A DNA stretch of 64,000 nt from an uncultured Clostridia bacterium (GCA_934121885.1 CAKOVH010000002.1:1-64000), one strand, 5' to 3'. Shown: positions 17,644 to 27,282, counted from the stretch's first letter. Translations and numbers: made by a program. The notes: generated from the letters alone by a model not told the origin.

Positions 17644-18198
17644 ATGAAGGAAGAATTTAAAAAATTATTAAAGTCAACAAATAGAGAAGGAATGGACAAA
17701 CTAATAGAATTTTTAGAAAAATCGGATTTTTTCACAGCACCAGCAAGTACAAAATTCCATGGAGCATACGAAGGAGGTCTTGCAGAACACAGCTTTAAAG
17801 TATACGAAATATTAAAATATAAAGTGCAAAATTGTGTAACAGAAATACAAGTTCCAGAAGAAACGATAATTATATCTGCACTTTTACATGATATATGTAA
17901 AGCAAACTTTTATAAAACAGATTATAGAAATGCAAAGAACAGTTTTGGAGAGTGGGAAAAAGTACCTTATTATACAGTAGATGATACAATTCCTTATGGA
18001 CATGGAGAAAAATCTGTAATGATGCTTACAGAATATATAAAACTTACAAATGACGAAAAATACAGCATTAGGTGGCATATGGGATTTTCAGAACCAAAAG
18101 AAAATTATGCACCATTAGGTTTAGCATTCAAAAAATATCCATTGGCACTGTTACTACATGAAGCAGATTTAGAAGCAAATTATTTTTATAATGTTTAG
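17644..18198 (+). CDS. HD-domain phosphohydrolase
   Basis: 184 residues with the HD metal-site pattern: GLAEHSFKVYE (first His), ALLHDICK (HD pair), PYGHGEKSV, SIRWHMGF and LLHEADLEANY (late Asp). HD proteins hydrolyse nucleotides or related phosphate esters; the substrate of this clostridial type is not known to me. AAGGAG lies upstream of the ATG. The next gene starts 8 nt after its stop, so it heads a three-gene operon with SprT-like and TSCPD proteins. Confidence 0.8.
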   Translation: MKEEFKKLLKSTNREGMDKLIEFLEKSDFFTAPASTKFHGAYEGGLAEHSFKVYEILKYKVQNCVTEIQVPEETIIISALLHDICKANFYKTDYRNAKNSFGEWEKVPYYTVDDTIPYGHGEKSVMMLTEYIKLTNDEKYSIRWHMGFSEPKENYAPLGLAFKKYPLALLLHEADLEANYFYNV

Positions 18199-18206
18199 GA
18201 AATATC

Positions 18207-18824
18207 ATGGAAGAAAAATTAACAAAATTATATAATGAATGTATAGAAGAGTTAAAAGAAATTGGAATAGATATGCAAAATGAAGAAAACATAGGAAAGA
18301 TTGATATATCATTATCAAAAAGAAATACAAAAAGGTATGGATGTTGCAAACAAGAAAATCCTGATAGAAAATACAAAACAATAACAAGGCTTGGATTTAG
18401 AAAAATTGTTAAGTATGAAAAATTTAATAATCATCATATTGAAGTAAGTAAATGGGTAATGCAACTTGATGATAATATTATAAAAAATACAATTATGCAC
18501 GAATTAATTCATTGTATACCACTTTGTAACAATCATGGAGCAGAATTCAAAAAATATGCTAAATATATTAATAAAAAATTAGGGTATAACATACAAAGAG
18601 TAGGTAATCCAAAAGAAGATTATGAAAAAAGTAATCTACAATATGAAGAAAAAGTTGAAAATGCAAATTATGAACTTGAATGTGAAAAATGTGGTCAGCA
18701 AATTTTTAGGCAAAGATTTAATGTAAATAAAATAAAACAATATAGATGTGGAAAATGTGGAGGAAAGCTTAAAATAATTAAAGTAAATGTGGAAAAAAGA
18801 AAGGAGAATAAATATGGAATATAG
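18207..18824 (+). CDS. SprT-like zinc metalloprotease-family protein
   Basis: 205 residues. A SprT-like HELIH (His98, Glu99, His102) is followed by NNHGAEFKKYAK, supplying the third ligand region. A C-terminal zinc ribbon has ECEKCGQQIF and RCGKCGGKL, as in SprT/Spartan relatives that act on DNA-bound proteins. The N-terminal about 80 residues are basic. It overlaps the downstream TSCPD gene start by 11 nt, so translation is coupled. Role in the cell not established for bacterial members. Confidence 0.8.
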   Translation: MEEKLTKLYNECIEELKEIGIDMQNEENIGKIDISLSKRNTKRYGCCKQENPDRKYKTITRLGFRKIVKYEKFNNHHIEVSKWVMQLDDNIIKNTIMHELIHCIPLCNNHGAEFKKYAKYINKKLGYNIQRVGNPKEDYEKSNLQYEEKVENANYELECEKCGQQIFRQRFNVNKIKQYRCGKCGGKLKIIKVNVEKRKENKYGI

Positions 18825-19074
18825 TTATGAACCAGAAGGTGTTTGTTCAAGAGAAATGATAATTGATGTTGAAAATGGAATAATAAAGGATGTTAGAATT
18901 GTTGGAGGATGCCCAGGAAACACTTTAGCTGTAAGTGCCATGGTAAAGGGAAACAGAATTGAAGATGTAATAAAAAAATTAAAGGGAATACCATGTAGAG
19001 ACAAAGGAACATCATGTCCTGATCAATTAGCAAGAGCATTAGAAAAAATATTAGAACAAGAACAAAATAAATAA
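18814..19074 (+). CDS. TSCPD domain protein (TIGR03905 family)
   Basis: 86 residues from ATG 18814, preceded by AAGGAG; the longer in-frame ATG 18787 would include that RBS. VCSREM near the start, GGCPGNT in the middle and the family-naming TSCPDQLARAL near the end identify the TSCPD fold, related to a region of vitamin B12-dependent ribonucleotide reductase and also found as small stand-alone proteins. Likely a metal-binding protein through its conserved cysteines. Last gene of the HD-SprT operon. Confidence 0.85.
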   Translation: MEYSYEPEGVCSREMIIDVENGIIKDVRIVGGCPGNTLAVSAMVKGNRIEDVIKKLKGIPCRDKGTSCPDQLARALEKILEQEQNK

Positions 19075-19080
19075 AAAAAG

Positions 19081-19116
19081 GCAATGATAATTTAAAAAAT
19101 TATCATTGCTTTTTTA
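19081..19116 (+). terminator. Rho-independent terminator
   Basis: GCAATGATAATT (19081-19092) pairs with AATTATCATTGC (19098-19109) followed by a T6 tract. Confidence 0.9.
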
Positions 19117-19199
19117 CTATACAATAAGGTTAAGTTACCTTGACCTGTATTAATTGCGAAGCATTCGTGTATAGGGGGCAAAGCCACTTTTTTATTATA

Positions 19200-20405
19200 T
19201 TAAAAACCTATAATTTCATTGTATATATCAATAGCAAATTTATCTGTCATACCTGAAATATATTCAATAATTGCACGAGCATAATCTTTTTTATTTTCAA
19301 TATTGTATAAGACCTTGTTTTTAAATAAATCTTGATTTCGTATTCTTAAGTACTGCATTAGCCAATCTGTAAAACTATTAACTAATGTTGGATAAAATTT
19401 TCTTAAGCTATCTAATTTATTAAATGTGTTAATTCCATCAAAGTTTTCAAATAAGATGTCATATATTTGGTTAATAATAAGCGAAAAATAATGTATTGAT
19501 GAATTAACTTTTTTACATAAATAAATATTTTTATAATTAAAATCTTTAATATTATTTAGCAAAGAAAAAGCATTATCAGAGAAACATAATCCTTTTTGGA
19601 TTGAAGAATTTTCACATAAGTCCGAAATTAATTGATTAACAATGTAAGTGTTATTAAGCTTTATATTACTGTCTTGTGGCAAATTTAATAAATTATACAA
19701 TTCACCTAGATGTTCATCTAAAATACCAAGTGATATTGCATCTTGAATATCCCTACCAATATATGAGATTTTATCAGCTATTTTAACAACGCATCCTTCC
19801 CAGGTATACGGAGAATATTCGTTGGGATGAGAATATTCCGCCAAATCAATAAATTCATCTCTTGGACGAAGTGAGTTTTCATCTATTTCTCCGCAATGAG
19901 AAATTATCCCGTCTCTAACAGCATAGGTTAAATTTAGATTTTGTAAACATCCTTCGTAATCTTCCAATAATTCAATATTATCAACTAAATACAAACCGTT
20001 CTGTTCATGCCAAAATGTACAACCAAGATCTCTAACACATATATCGGAAAGGATTTTTTCACCTCTATGTCCGAAAGGACTATGTCCTATATCATGTGCT
20101 ACAGAAATTGCTTTTGTAAGTTCTACATTTAATCCAAGACAATGTGCAATTGTATAGCTTATACATTCAACTATGTTTACATGCTCAGATCTTGTACAAA
20201 TATGATCGTTTTGAGGAGAAAAGAATACCTGTGTTTTATGTTTTAACCTACGATAAGCATTTGTATGAATAACACGATCATAATCTCTTTCAAATTCTGA
20301 ACGAATATCTAGAGGTCTTTTATATAAAGGCACAGATCTTGATATAATAGAATTCCATTTTGGATTATTGCAATTTGCAGCCTGTGTAACGAAAGAATTT
20401 TCCAT
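19200..20405 (-). CDS. dgt: Deoxyguanosinetriphosphate triphosphohydrolase (dGTPase)
   Basis: 401 residues from ATG 20405 (AGGAG upstream; the longer frame to 20456 lacks an RBS). Family signatures: RSEFERDYDRVIHTNAYRRL, KTQVF, TRSEHV, the HD pair in AHDIGHSPFGHRGE, and later VKIADKISYIGRD. dGTPases hydrolyse dNTPs to deoxynucleoside and triphosphate and help balance pools; this is the longer HD form. Monocistronic, divergent from the gene at 20580. Confidence 0.9.
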   Translation of the reverse strand: MENSFVTQAANCNNPKWNSIISRSVPLYKRPLDIRSEFERDYDRVIHTNAYRRLKHKTQVFFSPQNDHICTRSEHVNIVECISYTIAHCLGLNVELTKAISVAHDIGHSPFGHRGEKILSDICVRDLGCTFWHEQNGLYLVDNIELLEDYEGCLQNLNLTYAVRDGIISHCGEIDENSLRPRDEFIDLAEYSHPNEYSPYTWEGCVVKIADKISYIGRDIQDAISLGILDEHLGELYNLLNLPQDSNIKLNNTYIVNQLISDLCENSSIQKGLCFSDNAFSLLNNIKDFNYKNIYLCKKVNSSIHYFSLIINQIYDILFENFDGINTFNKLDSLRKFYPTLVNSFTDWLMQYLRIRNQDLFKNKVLYNIENKKDYARAIIEYISGMTDKFAIDIYNEIIGF

Positions 20406-20504
20406 AAAATCACTCCTAACAAAAATGATTATATCACAGAAAATGCAGAAAAACAATGATTTCCAAAATTACGAACAAAAATTTGAATATTTTTCAAAAA
20501 AGTA

Positions 20505-20533
20505 TTGACAAATAAAAATTAAATGTGTAGAAT
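20505..20533 (+). promoter_or_regulatory. Candidate sigma-A promoter
   Basis: TTGACA (20505-20510), 17-nt spacer, TAGAAT (20528-20533), 47 nt before the gene at 20580. Confidence 0.55.
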
Positions 20534-20579
20534 ATAACAAACAAGAGTTTGAGAACACATATTTGATGGAGGGGTAATT

Positions 20580-21077
20580 ATGAAAAAAGAAATTAACAAT
20601 AAATTAAACAAGGTAAAAGTATTTGGGGTAAGCTATAAACTAGATATATCATACAAATTTGTAAAAATACCAAAACTAAGTATAGAAGAAAAAGTAATAA
20701 AAATTATTCTTCCAAATAAATATAAAAAGCTAGAAAATAACGAACTTTTAAAAATACTAATAGAAAAAATGTATGATGCAATTGCAGCCAAAGAATTAGA
20801 AACAATTATGGAAAAAGTAAGATTAACCTTAAAATTTGCACCAGAAGATTATGAAGTAACAAGAATAAACAAAACACTTGCAAAATGCTATAACGATAAA
20901 ATTGTATTTAATCCAGATATTGTTATGTACAGAAAAGAGATTATAGAATATATCATATTCTATGAATTCTGTTATTTAAAATTTAAAAAACATAGTAAGC
21001 AATTTTATAATACAATAAAATCTTATATTCCAAATTATCAAGATTATGCATATGAAGTTGCAGGTATGCAATACTAA
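20580..21077 (+). CDS. YgjP-like metallopeptidase-fold protein with a lost HExxH motif
   Basis: 165 residues. The C-terminal part (EIIEYIIFYEFCYLKFKKHS followed by KQFYNTIKSYIPNYQDY) follows the layout of YgjP/DUF45 metallopeptidases, where HELxH is followed by H-x-x-x-F and a P-x-Y end. Here HELCH has become YEFCY, so both zinc-binding histidines are replaced and catalysis is unlikely. Preceded by GGAGGGG. Monocistronic. It may be a structural or regulatory remnant; the family call is moderate because the key motif is the degenerate one. Confidence 0.55.
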   Translation: MKKEINNKLNKVKVFGVSYKLDISYKFVKIPKLSIEEKVIKIILPNKYKKLENNELLKILIEKMYDAIAAKELETIMEKVRLTLKFAPEDYEVTRINKTLAKCYNDKIVFNPDIVMYRKEIIEYIIFYEFCYLKFKKHSKQFYNTIKSYIPNYQDYAYEVAGMQY

Positions 21078-21084
21078 AACATAG

Positions 21085-21109
21085 GGTGTAGAGTATTTTA
21101 CTCTACGCC
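21085..21109. other. 11-bp hairpin after the YgjP-like gene
   Basis: GGTGTAGAGTA and TACTCTACGCC pair completely (one G-T) around TTT. No T-run follows on either strand, so it is not a standard terminator. Confidence 0.5.
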
Positions 21110-21257
21110 TGTAACACAAAATGTCACAATATGTCGACGAAAAGTAAGAAAAAATAAGTAATTTATATTGAAAATTAAATATTCATATTTTATAATAGAG
21201 AAAGTTTAATTCAAAAAATTTAAGTCTAAAATATAATCCAAAAAGAAGGAATTTAAT

Positions 21258-22809
21258 ATGTTATCAATAATGAAAAGTATGTCATTAAATGGTATTAATG
21301 GCTATCTTGTTGAGGTTCAAGTCGACATATCTGAAGGTATGCCATATTTTGAAATTATAGGCTTGCCAGATACAAGTGTAAGAGAGTCAAAAGAAAGAGT
21401 AAAAACTGCAATTAAAAACTCCGGCTACAAATTATTAAGTAGAAAAGTTATTATTAATCTAGCTCCTGTAAATACAAAAAAAGAAGGACCAATATTTGAC
21501 TTAGCAATGGCAGTTGCTATATTAGTAAATATAGGAGAAATAAAACATAGAAAATTTGAAGATACAATATTTTTAGGAACTTTATCATTAAATGGAGAGG
21601 TTACTAAAATTAATGGAATACTACCAATGATAATTGAAGCAAAAAAGTTAGGAATAAAAAAAGTAATAGTACCAAAAGAAAATAGCAAAGAAGCAAGTAT
21701 TATAAATGATATATCCATTATTGGTGTAGGTAGTTTAAAGGAGTTAGTGTTATATTTAAATAATAAAATAGAGTTAAAAAATATAAAGGAATTAGATAAT
21801 AGCATATATAAAGAAAATATAAATTATGAAATTGATTTTTCTGATATAAAAGGGCAGGAAAATGCCAAAAGAAGTTTAGAAATAGCGGCTGCAGGTGGAC
21901 ACAATTGTATTTTAATTGGTAGTCCAGGCTCTGGAAAAACAATGCTTGCTAAAGCTGTTACATCTATATTGCCAAAATTAAGTTTTGAGGAATCCTTAGA
22001 AATAACCAAAATTCAAAGCATTGCAGGTTTAATTAAAAGTAATAATCCATTGGCTATTGCTAGACCATATAGAGCTCCACATCATACAATATCACCTATT
22101 TCTTTAATTGGAGGTGGAAAAAATGCAAAGCCAGGAGAAGTAAGCTTATCTCACTTAGGAGTTCTATATTTAGATGAACTTCCTGAGTTTAGTAGAAGAA
22201 CTTTAGAAGTTTTAAGGGAACCATTGGAAGATGGAAAAGTAACAATTAGTAGAGTAAATCAAACAATAACATATCCGTCCAGATTTATGTTCATAACTTC
22301 AATGAACCCTTGTCCTTGTGGATACTATCGGATCAGAAGAAAAAGATTGTATTTGCTCTTCTAAAGCAGTTCATCAGTATATAAATAGAATAAGTGGACC
22401 TTTGTTAGATAGAATAGATATTCAAATTGAAGTACAGCGCTTAAAGTATGAAAATATTATGCAGAACAAAAATACTGAAAGTTCGGATAATATAAGAAAA
22501 AGAGTAAATATTGCAAGAAACATTCAAAGAGATAGATATAAATATGATGGTATATATTCTAATTCTGAATTAACACCAAAACTAATAAGAAAATATTGTA
22601 ATCTAAGCCATAATGCAGAAAATATTCTAAAAGTTGCATATCAAAGATTAGGGTTATCTGCAAGAGGATATAGTAAAATTTTGAAAGTAGCAAGAACCAT
22701 TGCAGATATAGAAGGAGAAGAACAAATTAAAGAAGAACATATAGCAGAGGCAATACAGTATAGAAATTTAGATAAAAAATACTGGAATAGTGGGAGGTAT
22801 GAAAAATAG
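21258..22809 (+). CDS. comM: ComM/YifB-like Mg-chelatase-family ATPase, needs +1 shift at CGG 22329
   Basis: Two frames together give one 516-residue ComM. Zero frame (357 residues): the N-terminal Lon-protease-like fold, Walker A IGSPGSGKTMLAK, Walker B YLDELPEF and the start of the motif MNPCPCGYY. Then CGG at 22329-22331. If the C is skipped, GGA is read and the protein continues GSEEKDCICSS, ISGPLLDRIDIQIEV and the C-terminal helical domain to a TAG at 22809. Without the shift it stops 11 codons later. ComM is a helicase promoting branch migration in natural transformation. First gene of the comM-dprA-yraN operon. Confidence 0.92.
22329..22332 (+). other. CGGA +1 recoding site in comM
   Basis: Zero frame TAT CGG ATC; the conserved family frame needs TAT (C) GGA TCA. 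One extra C just before a GGA glycine codon. Confidence 0.8.
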
Positions 22810-23687
22810 AAATTATAGAATGTACAGATGAAAAGTATCCAGAAAGGCTATTAAGAATAGATAATTATCCAAAAAAATTATATGTAGAAGGAAATTCTAA
22901 ATTACTAAATAGTGATAGTGTTGCTATTGTTGGATCAAGAAAGTGCAGTATGTATGGATGGAAACAAGCAATGCAGTTTGCTAAAGAATTGTCTATTAAT
23001 GGAATATGTGTGGTAAGTGGAATGGCAGTTGGAATCGATAAAGCAGCACATATAGGAGCAAAGTATGGATGGGGTAAAACAATAGCTGTTTTAGGTGGAG
23101 GATTTAATGATATATATCCAGAAGAAAATAAAGAATTATTTTATGAAATAATAGAAAATGGAGGATGTGTAATTACAGAATATGAGCCAGAGGAAAAAAC
23201 TAAAAGTACAAACTTTCCTAAAAGAAATAGAATTATTAGTGGAATTAGTATGGGAACATTAGTAATTGAAGCAGCTAAAAGAAGTGGAAGTTTAATTACA
23301 GCTAGATTAACTAAAAGTCAGGAAAAGCCACTTTTTTGTATACCTAGTAATTTAGGAACAAGTAAGGGAATTGGCACAAATGAACTAATAAAAAATGGGG
23401 CAATTTTAACAACAGGCGTTAATGATATATTTATAAAATTAGGATTGGAAAAAAGAGTAAGAGAGCAAAAAACAAAGAAAATAGTAAAAGTGGATAAGTG
23501 TTATCAAAATGTGTATAACGTACTTGAAAATATACCACAAACTGTGGATAAAATAAGTCAAAAATGTAAATGTAATATTGCAAATGTAAATCAAATTCTT
23601 ACAATGCTAGAGTTAAAAGGTTTTATAAAAGCATATCCAGGAAACCAGTATGCACTTATGGAGGATAACGAATATTTTGAAAAGTAA
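22806..23687 (+). CDS. dprA: DNA processing protein DprA, apparently with an ATA start
   Basis: Homology begins at IEIIECTDEKYPERLLRID and runs through the DprA Rossmann fold: IVGSRKCSMYG, VVSGMAVGIDKAAH, GGGFNDIYPEEN, FPKRNRIISG, AAKRSGSLITA, then a C-terminal winged helix. In this frame there is a TGA at 22800 and no ATG, GTG or TTG until 22950, which would remove the Rossmann strand. ATA at 22806 sits 8 nt after GGGAGG and overlaps the comM stop (ATAG), so it is the best start. The alternative is a slip in the AAAAA after ATG 22799. DprA loads RecA onto incoming single-stranded DNA. Confidence 0.8.
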   Translation: MEIIECTDEKYPERLLRIDNYPKKLYVEGNSKLLNSDSVAIVGSRKCSMYGWKQAMQFAKELSINGICVVSGMAVGIDKAAHIGAKYGWGKTIAVLGGGFNDIYPEENKELFYEIIENGGCVITEYEPEEKTKSTNFPKRNRIISGISMGTLVIEAAKRSGSLITARLTKSQEKPLFCIPSNLGTSKGIGTNELIKNGAILTTGVNDIFIKLGLEKRVREQKTKKIVKVDKCYQNVYNVLENIPQTVDKISQKCKCNIANVNQILTMLELKGFIKAYPGNQYALMEDNEYFEK

Positions 23688-24036
23688 ACAAGAAATAGGT
23701 AAAATAGGAGAAGATATTGCATGTAGCTATTTAGAAAAAAATAATTATAAAATTATATGCAGAAATTATAGAACCAAAACAGGTGAAATAGATATAATTG
23801 CACGAGATATTACAAAAGAGATAGTATTTATAGAAGTAAAAACAAGGCAAAATCTAAAATATGGATATCCAATAGATGCAATTAATAAACAGAAATTAAT
23901 TCACATCTGTAAAACAGCTACTTTATATATTTTATTAAATAAGCTTGAAAATAATAATATCAGATTTGATGCAATAGAAGTATATATTTCAAATAAAAAG
24001 GCAAAGATAAAGCATGTGAAAAACATTGTGATATAA
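23677..24036 (+). CDS. yraN: YraN family putative endonuclease-fold protein
   Basis: 119 residues from TTG 23677, with GGAGG 12 nt upstream; the longer ATG 23650 lacks an RBS. GKIGEDIACSYLEKNNYKII, then GEIDIIARD and IVFIEVKTRQ give the PD-(D/E)xK-like E...D...E-x-K arrangement of UPF0102/YraN. Its function is uncertain; it is regularly next to dprA or rnhB. Overlaps the dprA end by 11 nt, so it is translationally coupled and closes the operon. Confidence 0.85.
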   Translation: MKSKQEIGKIGEDIACSYLEKNNYKIICRNYRTKTGEIDIIARDITKEIVFIEVKTRQNLKYGYPIDAINKQKLIHICKTATLYILLNKLENNNIRFDAIEVYISNKKAKIKHVKNIVI

Positions 24037-24053
24037 AAAATAGTCGTATAAAA

Positions 24054-24080
24054 AAACAGTCATATAAGCTACGACTGTTT
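24054..24080 (-). terminator. Terminator for the UDPGP operon
   Basis: AAACAGTC/GACTGTTT stem (24054-24061 with 24073-24080); on the minus strand it is followed by a T-run. Confidence 0.65.
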
Positions 24081-25356
24081 AAAGACTATATATGTTAACA
24101 TCTAAAGAATTTTCAGAATGTAATACATTTTTTTCGTACATTTCTTTTGCAACTTCTGGATTATGAGGACCATTAAAATCTTTAATTGGTGCAAATTCTT
24201 TTTCTGCTTCAACTTGAAGTAATGTAATGTTATCAAAATGAGAAAATGCGTCAAAAACAAACTGCTCAAATTTATATACATTAGGTAATTCTGGAACTTG
24301 TTTCATACCTTCTTCATTTACAAAAGGACACTTTCTAAATGCACGATGATAAGGAATACATACATTAGACATATATTTTAAAGCATCAATGTTAAATAAA
24401 TGTGCTAACATATTTGTTTCACGATATAGATAATTTCCATATTTATCTTTTATTTTAGAAAGTTCTGATACAAAGTTTTCGCAATCTACTATTGCAGGTT
24501 TTCCGTTTTTTACTGCAAAAATCCAGTCTAAACTATCCTCTTGATCCTTAAATAAAGTTTTTGAAGCAACAGGATTGCCAACTTTTTCACTTAATCCTAT
24601 AAAGAATGGGTCAAGTGGGTCTAGTAAAACATTATCAATACCACCAATAAAAATCCATTTAATTTTCTTAAAAATCATATCGTTTAAAATATAGTTTTTC
24701 TTTAGTGAATAAAATAAATTACCATTTCCATTAGATGCTTGCTTTATTTTATAAGTTTCCTCTAAAATTAAATTACCGTTTTTATCAATAAGAGGTAAAT
24801 TATCTTGAACGAAAAAAGTAATATTTTCTTTTCCGTAATTAAAGTAATTGTTCTGCTCAAAAAATTCTTTTGTTGCAATATGGTTTTCGGTGCTGGTCAT
24901 TATATACCATGGTACAGTACAATGAAACTTGTTATTTGCTCTTTTTAAATAATTGCAAAGAATTTCAAATAATGACATACTTGGAGATGTCTCTAATTTA
25001 AATGTACCTTTAGGACCTTTATATCCAAGTCTTGAACCTTGACCACCAGCAAGAGTAACAACAGCTATTTTTCCATCCTTAATACAATTTTGCCCGATAG
25101 AATTATATATATCTATATCATTTTGTGTAAAACTTACCTTATCATAGTATGAAATAGGCTCAATGTATTCAGTACTTATAGTTGAAGTAAGTTTTGACCT
25201 TTCATATAAATTTATAATTTCATCAAAATTAATGGAAAGTATTTGGTTTACCAAATATTCTTGCTGTTCCTTAGTCAATTCATCATAAAATTGGAGCAGA
25301 TGTTCCTGATGATATTTAGTTAATATATCCTCGGCTTTCTTAAAATTAGCCTTCAT
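24079..25356 (-). CDS. UDPGP-type nucleotidyltransferase (UTP-sugar-1-phosphate uridylyltransferase)
   Basis: 425 residues. AVVTLAGGQGSRLGYKGPKGT is the nucleotide-binding signature of the eukaryote-like UDPGP family. Later FIGGIDNVLLDPLDP and EFAPIKDFNGPHNPEVAKEMY match UDP-N-acetylglucosamine pyrophosphorylase (AGX/QRI1) members. It probably makes UDP-GlcNAc or UDP-sugar from UTP and sugar-1-phosphate; the exact sugar cannot be told by eye. AAGGAAG precedes the ATG. Transcribed 20 nt after the phosphoesterase gene in a two-gene operon. Confidence 0.82.
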   Translation of the reverse strand: MKANFKKAEDILTKYHQEHLLQFYDELTKEQQEYLVNQILSINFDEIINLYERSKLTSTISTEYIEPISYYDKVSFTQNDIDIYNSIGQNCIKDGKIAVVTLAGGQGSRLGYKGPKGTFKLETSPSMSLFEILCNYLKRANNKFHCTVPWYIMTSTENHIATKEFFEQNNYFNYGKENITFFVQDNLPLIDKNGNLILEETYKIKQASNGNGNLFYSLKKNYILNDMIFKKIKWIFIGGIDNVLLDPLDPFFIGLSEKVGNPVASKTLFKDQEDSLDWIFAVKNGKPAIVDCENFVSELSKIKDKYGNYLYRETNMLAHLFNIDALKYMSNVCIPYHRAFRKCPFVNEEGMKQVPELPNVYKFEQFVFDAFSHFDNITLLQVEAEKEFAPIKDFNGPHNPEVAKEMYEKNVLHSENSLDVNIYSL

Positions 25357-25376
25357 TTTAATCTTCCTTTCTACTA

Positions 25377-26186
25377 TTACTTATTGTAATGAAGTGGAAC
25401 AGCACTACGAAGTTCCTTTATCATAATTTCTTTATTAGGCAAAGTTGAAATTTCCAATAGTTTAACCTCTTTTTCAATATCGTAAGGTAAACGAACAATT
25501 GATATACTAATGGAACTTAGTTCTTTTGAACCTAGATTACCTTCTAAAATGGCATATGATATAACTGTTGAAAATTTATTTGTTTTATCAGAAACATCCG
25601 TATTTAACATTTCATTAGGCATACCTATACTTCCAGGATTAAATATAGTTTTATTTTTTATCCTAACTATATTAGGTGTGTGAATATGACCATAGCCAAC
25701 AATATCTGGAGTTGAATCACTTATAGATTTACCTATAAAATTAGTGTTTTCAAATAGTGATAAAGGATCATTAATTTCTGTTGCAGAATAAATGGTGCCT
25801 TTGTTTGAAAACATAGGATTGTATGTGTAATCTAATCCAAATGGAGAAGCATGGAATAAACGAATTAAATATCCACTCATATAAAAATCATATGATACAG
25901 GTAAGTTATATATGAATTTTGCTCGTTCTTCGCCAATTTTGTCCCTAGACCAAAATTTATTTTGAGGCACATTAGGTCTACAAATAACTTCATCACAATT
26001 TCCTTTAACAATCACTTTGCACTTTTTTTGAAGAAGATCAATAACTAAATCAGGATTACACCCTTTTAGCACACAATCTCCAAGACAATATATTTCACTG
26101 ATATTTCGCGCTTCGATATCTTTAATAGCAGTTTCTAAGGCAGTAATATTTCCATGAATATCAGAAATAATTGCAACTCTATCCAT
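25377..26186 (-). CDS. YfcE-like metallophosphoesterase
   Basis: 269 residues from ATG 26186, with AAAGGGTG upstream. All metal motifs are present: SDIHGN (D-x-H), YCLGDCV (GD), VKGNCDE (GNCD), FHASP, GYGHIHTP and NPGSIGMP. Members hydrolyse phosphodiesters or phosphomonoesters; the substrate is unknown. First gene of an operon with the UDPGP pyrophosphorylase. Confidence 0.82.
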   Translation of the reverse strand: MDRVAIISDIHGNITALETAIKDIEARNISEIYCLGDCVLKGCNPDLVIDLLQKKCKVIVKGNCDEVICRPNVPQNKFWSRDKIGEERAKFIYNLPVSYDFYMSGYLIRLFHASPFGLDYTYNPMFSNKGTIYSATEINDPLSLFENTNFIGKSISDSTPDIVGYGHIHTPNIVRIKNKTIFNPGSIGMPNEMLNTDVSDKTNKFSTVISYAILEGNLGSKELSSISISIVRLPYDIEKEVKLLEISTLPNKEIMIKELRSAVPLHYNK

Positions 26187-26315
26187 ATATATCACCCTTT
26201 CTAATATAAGCTATAATTATTATATAAAATAAAAGAGAAATTTTCAATGACTATAAACAAATTGCAAACTTTTGGTATATTATATATAATAAGATAAAAA
26301 AGTGGAGGAATGAAA

Positions 26316-27282
26316 ATGAATATGATGAAAAATATTGGAAACACTCCAATGATAAAAATAACATACAAATATAAAGGTAAAATAAATTTTATTTATACCA
26401 AATTAGAATACTATAACTTAACAGGAAGCATAAAAGATAGAGTTGCATATTACATAATAAAAAAAGCAAAAGAAACAGGAACTTTAAAAGATGGCATGCC
26501 AATAATAGAAGCAACAAGTGGTAATACAGGAATATCACTTGCAGCACTTGGCACATATTTTGGTCATCCTGTATATATTTTTATGCCAGACTGGGTAAGT
26601 ACAGAACGAGTTAAAATAATGGAAAGTTATAATGCACATGTAACATTAGTTAGCAGAGAACAAGGTGGATTTAAAAGATGTATTAGCGAAGCAAAAAAAC
26701 TTGCAAAAATGAAAAATGGATTCTTAGCTAATCAATTTTCAAATACAGATAATATACTTGCACATTATGAAACAACAGGTCAAGAAATCATAAATACTTT
26801 AACTGAAGATGTATATGGCTTTGTATCTCGGAGTTGGTACAGGTGGAACTTTAATGGGTATAGGACAGAAACTAAAAAAAGTGAATAGAGATTTATTAGT
26901 AACTGCAATTGAGCCAGATAAAATGCCAATGATATCTAAAAATAAGATAATATCAAATCACAAAATAGAAGGAATTGGTGATGATTTTGTACCTGATTTA
27001 GTAGATAAAGGAAAAATTGATAGAATATATTTAGTAAATGATGATGATGCTATAAATATGTCAAGATTTTTATCAAGAAAATTAGGCCTTGGAGTAGGAA
27101 TATCATCAGGTGCTAACTTTTTAGGTTGTGTTATGTTACAGGAAAATTTACAAAAACCTGTAGTCACAGTTTTTGCAGATGACAATAAAAAATACTTAAG
27201 TACAGAGCTAAGCCAAAATATAAATAACAATAAAGAATTTATTTCAAATCAAATAGAATTATTAGACTATAAAGTAGTATGA
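26316..27282 (+). CDS. cysK: Cysteine synthase, needs +1 shift at CGG 26829
   Basis: Start at ATG 26316, with GGAGG 7 nt upstream. Zero frame (171 residues): IGNTPMIKI, the PLP lysine in NLTGSIKDRVA, EATSGNTGISLA and ANQFSNTDN, up to TEDVYGFVS, then CGG at 26829-26831. Skipping the C gives GVGTGGTLMGIGQKLK, the glycine-rich PLP phosphate loop, and then the rest including SSGANFLG, ending at TGA 27282. Combined length 321, normal for O-acetylserine sulfhydrylase. Without the shift the loop is destroyed and the protein ends 20 codons on. It makes L-cysteine from O-acetylserine and sulfide. Confidence 0.92.
26829..26832 (+). other. CGGA +1 recoding site in cysK
   Basis: Zero frame TCT CGG AGT; the conserved frame needs TCT (C) GGA GTT, the first glycine of the PLP loop GVGTGG. 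Confidence 0.8.
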
